DNA of 64,000 nt from Aurantimicrobium minutum (lineage in GTDB: Bacteria > Actinomycetota > Actinomycetes > Actinomycetales > Microbacteriaceae), in NCBI RefSeq assembly GCF_029894165.1, contig NZ_JARXXU010000001.1:620001-684000 (forward strand). Direction: 5' to 3'. Made by a program: the position numbers and the translations under genes. Positions 58,395 to 64,000 of this stretch are shown piece after piece. Below the pieces are notes generated by a model. It ran no database searches and was not told the origin of the DNA. It saw nothing but the letters and a program-made list of their open reading frames with translations. The number at the start of each line of letters is the position of its first letter. Position 1 is the stretch's first letter.

Positions 58395-59597
58395 ACTAAT
58401 CGTTTCGATAGGCCCGGTGTCCGGCAGCGGAGCACCGTGGGAGCCACGCAAGTCGGGGCTCCAGCGCTTGGTCACGAGGGCACCGAGGGTGGTCAACACT
58501 GCAAAGATTCCGGCGGCGGCAATCGCAGAGACGGCTCCGAAGTGGTCGATACACAGACCTGCCACTGCAGAACCTAAGCCTGCACCGACCAGCTGACCGC
58601 TGCCGATCCAGGCATAGGACTCCGCGGTTTCGCTGAACTTCATGGTGGCACTGACGTTGGCAAAGAGCACGGTCAAGGCCGGGGCAACACCGAGGCCTGA
58701 AATAAACAGAGTGAGGCTCAGCCACCAGAAGTTGGGGAAAATCAACGCGGCCGCCAAGCCCACGGTGACCAAGAGCAATCTGCGCGTCATCGACCACGGC
58801 GCGATGGGGAGGTGGCCCCAGGCCAGACCTCCCACCAGAGAACCCAGTGCATAAATGGCCAGGATCCAGCCCGCTTGCGGGTCTTGATCGCCGAAGAGGC
58901 CAATAATGCCCGCCTCTACTGCCGCAAAGCAGGCCACCAGGGTCAGACCCAGCAGGGTGCTGATGATCACTGGTGGTCGGCTGAGCACGCCGCCCAGGCG
59001 GCGCTTGCTCAGGGGGATACGAACCTGTCCGACCGAGGGGGAGGTAATAAACCAGATGCCACCACCAACCAGGAAGGCCATGGCGGTGAGCACGGCCGTC
59101 ACGCTGCCAATTTGCACGGCAATAAAGGTGGTGAGCACAGGGCCCACAATCCAGATGATCTCCTGCGCCGACGCATCGAGCGAGAACAAGGGGGTGAGCA
59201 GACGATCCGGAACCAGCTTGGGGTAGATGGTGCGCACGGCGGGCTGGATAGGGGGGAAAGCGCAGCCCCCAATGAAGCCCAGCAACACGAGCACCGGAAC
59301 GGAGAGCGGGAAGATGGCCATCACAGACAGGGTGAGGGCAGCAACGACCATCATGGAGAACAACAGGGGCCTCATGCCCCAGCGGGCCATGAGACGCGAA
59401 CTGATCGGGCCGGCGATAGCCTCACCCAGGCTGATCGCACCGACGACCAAACCCGCAGCGGCATAGGAGTGGTGCACGCTTTCAACGTGAATGAGGAAAG
59501 CGATGGAGAGCATGCCGTGGGGAAAACGGGCCACAAGTTGGGACAACAGAACACGGGTTACGCCATTAACCCGGAACAGTTCTAGATATGTCTTCAC
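58392..59597 (-). CDS. MFS transporter
   Basis: A 401-residue protein with about 12 hydrophobic helices. The loop 2-3 motif is SSRLMARWGMRPLLFS (form of GxLaDrxGrkxxl). A central cytoplasmic loop (RIPLSKRRLGGVLSRPP) separates the halves. No substrate-specific motif; sugar-efflux/drug-type MFS is possible. It is divergent from the ribonucleotide reductase genes, and its start region adjoins their regulatory sites. Confidence 0.87.
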   Translation of the reverse strand: MKTYLELFRVNGVTRVLLSQLVARFPHGMLSIAFLIHVESVHHSYAAAGLVVGAISLGEAIAGPISSRLMARWGMRPLLFSMMVVAALTLSVMAIFPLSVPVLVLLGFIGGCAFPPIQPAVRTIYPKLVPDRLLTPLFSLDASAQEIIWIVGPVLTTFIAVQIGSVTAVLTAMAFLVGGGIWFITSPSVGQVRIPLSKRRLGGVLSRPPVIISTLLGLTLVACFAAVEAGIIGLFGDQDPQAGWILAIYALGSLVGGLAWGHLPIAPWSMTRRLLLVTVGLAAALIFPNFWWLSLTLFISGLGVAPALTVLFANVSATMKFSETAESYAWIGSGQLVGAGLGSAVAGLCIDHFGAVSAIAAAGIFAVLTTLGALVTKRWSPDLRGSHGAPLPDTGPIETIS

Positions 59598-59719
59598 AGC
59601 GTGTTCAGTCTATGGGGGCACATCGGGGCGGTCTGTTTGTCCGTGGGTGGCGCAATGATGGCATTTCCGGGGAAACAGAGCGCTGGGAGGCTGTGTATAT
59701 GTGCACAAACGAGGAAAAG

Positions 59720-59728
59720 TTATCCACA
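59720..59728 (+). promoter_or_regulatory. DnaA box in the nrd promoter
   Basis: A perfect TTATCCACA, the consensus DnaA 9-mer, 17 bp before the first NrdR-like box. DnaA boxes regulate nrdAB in E. coli, linking dNTP supply to replication initiation. A single box; no cluster or AT-rich unwinding region is near, so it is not an origin. Confidence 0.7.
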
Positions 59729-59744
59729 ACTGGGGATGACACGC

Positions 59745-59792
59745 CCACAACATGTAGGGATTCACTTTCGCCCACAACCCCTTATATAGTGG
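59745..59792 (+). promoter_or_regulatory. Two NrdR-box-like sites over the nrdA promoter
   Basis: Against the consensus acaCwAtATaTwGtgt, box A (59745-59760, core CACAACATGTAGG) matches 11 of 16 and box B (59777-59792, core CTTATATAGTG) 12 of 16. Their starts are 32 bp apart, three helical turns, as in known NrdR operators. A promoter fits between: TTCACT (59761-59766) and TATAGT (59785-59790), with box B covering the -10. Confidence 0.72.
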
Positions 59793-59836
59793 TCAAGCAC
59801 CAAGAGTGGGAAATCGCAGAGGAAGAGACAACAGAC

Positions 59837-62338
59837 GTGGGAATTACCGTCGTAAAGCGCAATGGACAGCGCGAACAGTATGACGCCAACAAGATCAACA
59901 TGGCGATCGAAGAGGCTACGCATGGCCTGCACGACAACATTGCGTGGGTGACCCAGATCGCCACCGAGCTTGAGATCACGCTCTTCGACGGCATCACCAC
60001 TCAGCAGCTCGACGAAGCTGTGATCCAGGTTGCACTGCAGAACGTCAAGGATGACCCTGCATTTGACGTGGTCGCTGCTCGTCTTCTCCTCAAGACCATC
60101 TACAAGCGCGTCCTCGGCGACTTCACCACTCCTGAACAGCTGAAGAAGCTCCACCGCGAACACTTCGCCGAGAACATGAAGCGCGGTGTGGAAGAAGGTC
60201 TGCTCGACCCACGTCTGACCGAACTCTTCGACCTGAACAAGCTCGCCGACGAAATCGACCCCGGGCACGATGACTTGCTCAAGTACATCGGTGTTGTCAC
60301 CCTCAACAACCGCTACGCCATCAAGGGCCGCAACGGTGACCCCCTCGAGGTCCCTCAGTATTTCTGGATGCGTATCTCCATGGGCCTCTCGCTCAACGAG
60401 GCGAACCCCACCGAGCACGCGATCAAGTTCTACAACAAGATGAGCCAGCTCGAGTACCTCGCGGCAGGTTCGACCCTGGTCAACGCCGGAACCATCTACC
60501 CCCAGCTCGCAAACTGCTTCGTCATGGAAATGCAGGACGACATGGAGCACATTGCGAAGACCACCCGCGATGTCATGTGGTTGACCAAGGGCACCGGTGG
60601 TATCGGCCTGTCCGTGACCAAGCTTCGTGCACAGGGCTCACCTATCCGCTCAAACAACACCACCTCGACCGGTCCTATCCCGTTCATGCACACCATTGAC
60701 TCCATCCTGCGTGCGGTTAGCCGCGGTGGAAAGAAGTTTGGTGCTCTCTGCTTCTACATGGAGAACTGGCACATGGACTTCCCCGAGTTCCTAGACCTTC
60801 GTCAGAACTCTGGTGACCCCTACCGTCGTACCCGTACCGCTAACACCGCGGTGTGGATCTCCGATGAGTTCATGAAGCGCGTGCAGAACGACGGCGACTG
60901 GTACCTCTTTGACCCTCTCGAGGTCACCGACCTCAACGAGCTCTACGGCAAGGAATTCTCCGAGCGCTACAACTTCTACGTAGCTGAGGCTGAAGCCGGT
61001 CGCATGAACCTCTACAAGAAAATCGGTGCGCGCGAGCAGTTCAAGCAGATCCTCATCTCCCTCCAGTCCACCAGCCACCCCTGGTTGACCTGGAAGGACA
61101 CCATCAACCTGCGTGCCCTCAACAACAACACCGGCACCATCCACTCCTCGAACCTGTGCACCGAAATCACACTGCCCCAGGACGAGGACAACGTCTCGGT
61201 CTGCAACCTGGCGTCGATCAACCTCTCTCGCCACCTCACGGCCGACAACAAGATGGACTTCGCCAAGCTCGCAGAAAGCGCCAAGCTTGCTGTGCGTCAG
61301 TTGGATAACCTCATCGACATCACCCGCTCCTCAGTGCAGGAAGCTGACTTCTCCAACAGCGAAAACCGCGCGATCGGCCTGGGCCTCATGGGCTTCACCG
61401 ACATCGTCGAGCGCATGGGCTACTCCTACGAGTCCGAAGAGGCCTACGACCTCATCGACGTCGTGACCGAGCACATCTCCTACGCGGCAATCGAAGCATC
61501 GGTTGAGCTGGCCAAGGAACGTGGCGCTTACAACAACTTCGCCGGTAGCCGCTGGTCGCAGGGTCTCGTTCCCTTCGACAGCATCGACCTGGCTGAAGCT
61601 GACCGCGGCGTTCCCATCACGGTCAACCGCAAGACCACTCTCGACTGGGACAAGCTCCGCACAGAGGTCAAGAACGGTATCCGTAACGCCACCCTGATGG
61701 CCATTGCACCCACCGCATCCATCGGTCTTGTTGCCGGAACCACTCCAGGTCTGGACCCCCAGTTCTCTCAGATCTTCAGCCGTGCCACCAGCTCGGGTAA
61801 GTTCCTCGAGGTCAACCGCAACCTGGTTGCCGACCTGCAGAAGCTCGGCCTCTGGGAGTCCGTCCGTGAAGACCTGCTGCGCAGCCAAGGTGACGTCCAG
61901 GGCCTGCCTCAGGTTCCTGACCACATCAAGGCTGCCTACAAGACCAGCTTCCAGCTCTCGCCATCCTCCTTCATTGAGGTTGCCGCGCGTGCACAGAAGT
62001 GGATTGACCAGGCCATCAGCCGCAACATGTACCTGGAAACTCGCGACCTCGGCGACATGATGGAGATCTACTCCGAAGCATGGAACCGTGGCGTGAAGAC
62101 CACCTACTACTTGCACATGAAGCCTCGCCACACTGCCGAGCAGTCCACCGTCAAGGTGAACAAGTCGGAAGACATCAACGCAGGTGGCGGCGCACCCAAG
62201 AAGGGCTTCGGCTTCGGCAGCGGCTCGGGTGCGAACCCAGAACCTCACTCCGTTTCCGCCGTTGCTGCGGCAGAGCCAGCTGTTGCTGCTCCTGCACGCA
62301 AAGGCTTCGGATTTGGCGCTTCGGGAGGTGGAAACTAA
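59837..62338 (+). CDS. nrdA: Class I ribonucleotide reductase alpha subunit (truncated tail)
   Basis: About 833 residues from GTG 59837. I prefer this start because upstream in-frame codons (back to 59588) run through the DnaA and NrdR sites, and GAGGAAGAG lies just before it. An ATP-cone comes first (VVKRNGQREQYDANKINMAI), then the catalytic barrel: GTGGIGLSVTKLRAQGS, the NLCTEITLP active-site segment and MAIAPTASIGLVAGTTPGLDP. The end is a flexible linker with two KGFGFG copies (GGGAPKKGFGFGSGSG, ARKGFGFGAS) and stops at GGGN without the C-terminal Cys pair; that pair lies in the next ORF. Confidence 0.9.
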   Translation: MGITVVKRNGQREQYDANKINMAIEEATHGLHDNIAWVTQIATELEITLFDGITTQQLDEAVIQVALQNVKDDPAFDVVAARLLLKTIYKRVLGDFTTPEQLKKLHREHFAENMKRGVEEGLLDPRLTELFDLNKLADEIDPGHDDLLKYIGVVTLNNRYAIKGRNGDPLEVPQYFWMRISMGLSLNEANPTEHAIKFYNKMSQLEYLAAGSTLVNAGTIYPQLANCFVMEMQDDMEHIAKTTRDVMWLTKGTGGIGLSVTKLRAQGSPIRSNNTTSTGPIPFMHTIDSILRAVSRGGKKFGALCFYMENWHMDFPEFLDLRQNSGDPYRRTRTANTAVWISDEFMKRVQNDGDWYLFDPLEVTDLNELYGKEFSERYNFYVAEAEAGRMNLYKKIGAREQFKQILISLQSTSHPWLTWKDTINLRALNNNTGTIHSSNLCTEITLPQDEDNVSVCNLASINLSRHLTADNKMDFAKLAESAKLAVRQLDNLIDITRSSVQEADFSNSENRAIGLGLMGFTDIVERMGYSYESEEAYDLIDVVTEHISYAAIEASVELAKERGAYNNFAGSRWSQGLVPFDSIDLAEADRGVPITVNRKTTLDWDKLRTEVKNGIRNATLMAIAPTASIGLVAGTTPGLDPQFSQIFSRATSSGKFLEVNRNLVADLQKLGLWESVREDLLRSQGDVQGLPQVPDHIKAAYKTSFQLSPSSFIEVAARAQKWIDQAISRNMYLETRDLGDMMEIYSEAWNRGVKTTYYLHMKPRHTAEQSTVKVNKSEDINAGGGAPKKGFGFGSGSGANPEPHSVSAVAAAEPAVAAPARKGFGFGASGGGN

Positions 62339-62418
62339 TGAACTACACCACAGCAGTAGACGAGTACATCGTTCCCGTCGACCCGATGGAAGACCTTCAG
62401 TGCGAGTCCTGCCAGTAG
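62338..62418 (+). CDS. 26-residue ORF carrying the RNR alpha C-terminal CxxC tail
   Basis: ATG 62338 overlaps the nrdA stop (TAATG). The peptide is polar and ends MEDLQCESCQ. A CxxC at the very C-terminus is the swinging tail of class I RNR alpha subunits, which re-reduces the active-site disulfide and hands electrons on from thioredoxin. Here it lies in another frame (equivalent to -1 relative to nrdA), so it is either made as a separate peptide, joined by frameshifting, or split by a sequence error. Confidence 0.7.
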   Translation: MNYTTAVDEYIVPVDPMEDLQCESCQ

Positions 62419-62577
62419 GCAGCTCGTTCTGATCCCAGACACCCCTGCACCACCAGCAGTAACCGCACCACCGCTCTATCTGTCACCCCCGCCGCACCCC
62501 ACACCAGAGACGGACCACCCGGAACGGCTCTCGCGGGAAAACAGAACACTTTTAACGACGATCTAAGGAGAAACACC

Positions 62578-63558
62578 ATGGGTATTCTCGGTACCGGAGT
62601 CCAGGAAGGACTCCTGCTCAAGCCCGTCACCTACAAGTGGGCGATGGACCTCTACGACCAGGCTGTTGCCAACACTTGGTTCCCTAACGAAATCCAGCTC
62701 GGCGAAGACATCGCTGACTTCAAGAAGATGACCGATGAAGAACGTCACGCGATCACCTTCTTGATGAGCTACTTCAACCCCAACGAGCTGCTCGTGAACA
62801 AGGCACTCGCCTTCGGCGTGTACCCCTACGTCAACGCTCCCGAGGCGCACCTCTACCTCGCGAAGCAGATGTGGGAAGAAGCGAACCACTGCATGAGCTT
62901 CGAGTATGTTCTCGAAACTTTCCCCATTGACCGTGAAGCTGCCTACAGCTCTCACGTCAAGGTGCCCTCCATGGCGCGCAAGGAAGAGTTCGAAGTGAAC
63001 TTCATCAAGCGCATGACCGAGCAGACCCTCGACATCACCACCACCGAGGGCAAGATGGACTTCGTTCGCAACCTCGTTGCGTACAACGTCATCCTCGAGG
63101 GCATCTGGTTCTACTCAGGCTTCATGGTTGCGCTCAGCTTCCGCCAGCGCAACCTGCTGCGCAACTTCGGTTCGCTGATGGACTGGGTTGTTCGCGATGA
63201 GTCGCTTCACCTCAAGTTCGGTATCAACTTGATCCTCACCGTTCTTGAAGAGAACCCTGACCTGCAGACTGAAGAGTTCGCAGCAGAAATCAAGGGCATG
63301 ATCACCAACGCTGTCGAAATGGAAGAGGAATACAACCGTGACCTCCTCCCCAACGGCATCTTGGGCCTCAACTCGAACTACATCAACCAGTACGTGAAGT
63401 ACTTGGCTGACCGTCGTCTTGAGGAGCTCGGCTTCGAAGCAGAGTACAAGGTCTCGAACCCTGCAAAGTGGATGGCAACCGCCAACGACACTCTGCAGTT
63501 GGTCAACTTCTTCGAGTCGACCAACACCAGCTACGAGTCGAACGGCGCGACTGCCTAG
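62578..63558 (+). CDS. nrdB: Ribonucleotide reductase beta subunit, class Ic-like (Phe at radical site)
   Basis: 326 residues, with AAGGAG nine bases before the ATG. The six metal ligands fit the R2 spacing: E70, E101, H104, E174, E208, H211. The residue four after H104, where class Ia/Ib enzymes carry the radical tyrosine, is F108 (EEANHCMSFEY), and the first ligand is Glu instead of Asp. Both are as in Chlamydia class Ic R2, which uses a Mn(IV)/Fe(III) centre in place of a tyrosyl radical. 159 bp of C-rich sequence separate it from the tail ORF. Confidence 0.93.
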   Translation: MGILGTGVQEGLLLKPVTYKWAMDLYDQAVANTWFPNEIQLGEDIADFKKMTDEERHAITFLMSYFNPNELLVNKALAFGVYPYVNAPEAHLYLAKQMWEEANHCMSFEYVLETFPIDREAAYSSHVKVPSMARKEEFEVNFIKRMTEQTLDITTTEGKMDFVRNLVAYNVILEGIWFYSGFMVALSFRQRNLLRNFGSLMDWVVRDESLHLKFGINLILTVLEENPDLQTEEFAAEIKGMITNAVEMEEEYNRDLLPNGILGLNSNYINQYVKYLADRRLEELGFEAEYKVSNPAKWMATANDTLQLVNFFESTNTSYESNGATA

Positions 63559-63583
63559 TCACACGTTCCACTCGAACAGAGTT

Positions 63584-63614
63584 AAGGGCTCTCCTGATTA
63601 CAGGAGGGCCCTTT
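63584..63614 (+). terminator. Intrinsic terminator after nrdB
   Basis: AAGGGCTCTCCTG (63584-63596) pairs with CAGGAGGGCCCTT (63601-63613), one T-G pair, 4-base loop, and is followed by TTCTTG. Good terminator form. Confidence 0.85.
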
Positions 63615-63667
63615 TCTTGTACCCCTAAAAGGTACAAATGGGTAAAACATTCGTCTAAACTATTCGT

Positions 63668-64000
63668 ATGAAAAAGTTTTCCCTCAAGGTGCTGGGCGCC
63701 ACGATTTTTGCTCTTGGGATAGTTTTTGCAGGAGCTGCTGCACCCGCACAAGCTGCAACTCTGACAGCGACTTCTGCAACCGCTAATGGTTCTGTCACTA
63801 CAGGTGCTGTAACTGTGCCCGTAACAATTGATGCAACTACCGCAACTGCTGGTGCAACCCGGCTAGTGATTACTCTTCCTACAGGTTGGTCAACGTCTAT
63901 TGTTGGCGGCCCGAACTGCACAGGCCTAACTGTTACTGGCATGACAATCACTGGTAATGGTTGTGCTGTGTCGGGTGGAGTGCTCACGCTTTATTCGTCA
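63668..64000 (+). CDS. Secreted Thr/Ala-rich protein, partial
   Basis: An ATG at 63668 opens a frame that runs to the window end (111 codons, no stop). The N-terminus is a signal peptide: MKKFSLKVLG, hydrophobic FALGIVFAGAAA, then PAQA. The mature part is rich in Thr, Ala, Gly and Val in beta-strand patterns (GAVTVPVTIDATTATAGA) with two Cys, suggesting an extracellular beta-sandwich or adhesin-like protein. The body is not recognised; the C-terminus is unknown. Confidence 0.75.
   Translation, partial: MKKFSLKVLGATIFALGIVFAGAAAPAQAATLTATSATANGSVTTGAVTVPVTIDATTATAGATRLVITLPTGWSTSIVGGPNCTGLTVTGMTITGNGCAVSGGVLTLYSS

Noticed and set aside
59720-59728. Replication origin
   Set aside because: Only one DnaA box and no dnaA/dnaN/rpmH neighbourhood; better explained as nrd regulation.
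59588-59836. N-terminal extension of nrdA from the first ATG of the frame
   Set aside because: It would place the DnaA box, both NrdR-like boxes and the promoter inside the coding sequence, and the residues have no resemblance to an RNR N-terminus.
61331-62248. 305-codon minus-strand open frame inside nrdA
   Set aside because: Antisense to conserved RNR catalytic sequence; no independent support.

Overview
The window reads as chromosomal DNA of an actinobacterium, most likely a small-genome member of the Microbacteriaceae (aquatic Aurantimicrobium/Rhodoluna-like lineages fit; the genus is a guess). The signs are a moderately GC-rich, densely packed core, a two-domain MutT1 next to ppk, a CarD-ispDF-cysS-rlmB block, an XPB-type helicase with its partner, DUF3263-LytR_C, SepX/GlpR next to rimJ, and CIRCE-controlled groEL.

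Left part (1-34.5 kb). A cut-off secreted Asp-box protein, a histidine kinase and a LuxR-type response regulator form one minus-strand operon, facing a surface protein with a class E-type sorting signal (LAQTG). Core genes follow: a DsbB-like protein with a tiny membrane partner, mutT1-ppk, a GlnR-like regulator, ygfZ, a methyltransferase, gpmA, a lipoprotein, carD-ispDF-cysS-rlmB, a DsbA-like protein, tRNA-Thr running straight into DUF3263-lytR_C, csp, a DUF3048 lipoprotein, groEL, a WXG100 protein, an OmpR/HK pair, XPB plus partner, an extended cold-shock protein, a DUF3027 protein, serC, ideR, an NlpC/P60-like protein, an HNH nuclease and tRNA-Arg(CCT).

Accessory island (about 34.6-46.0 kb). 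Immediately after tRNA-Arg the composition becomes visibly more AT-rich. The island holds a lone Phd-like antitoxin, two unknown proteins (one with a HEPN-like RNxxxH motif), a complete type I restriction set (hsdM split by a frameshift, hsdS, hsdR), and in front of it a two-gene unit: an NYN-domain nuclease-like protein translationally coupled to an HTH-methylase-specificity fusion whose catalytic NPPF motif reads EPPF. That pair, behind a promoter overlapped by an inverted repeat, is the best candidate here for an undescribed defence or regulatory system. Just to the right are a small Cys/His-rich protein whose promoter is overlapped by a perfect CsoR/CstR-type palindrome, and an HTH-nucleotidyltransferase gene pair.

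Right part (47.7-64 kb). Core genes resume: rlmN, a giant SF1-like protein with degenerate ATPase motifs, fmdB, a 5-formyl-THF cyclo-ligase, rimJ, sepX/glpR (without the expected galU/glp), an SDR, pdxH, a MalY-type aminotransferase, an MFS transporter and the ribonucleotide reductase genes. The nrd promoter carries a perfect DnaA box and two NrdR-box-like sites 32 bp apart. The beta subunit has Phe in place of the radical Tyr, as in class Ic (Mn/Fe) enzymes, and the redox-active Cys tail of the alpha subunit is separated as a 26-residue overlapping ORF. The window ends inside a second secreted protein. No CRISPR array, IS element, integrase or rRNA gene was seen.
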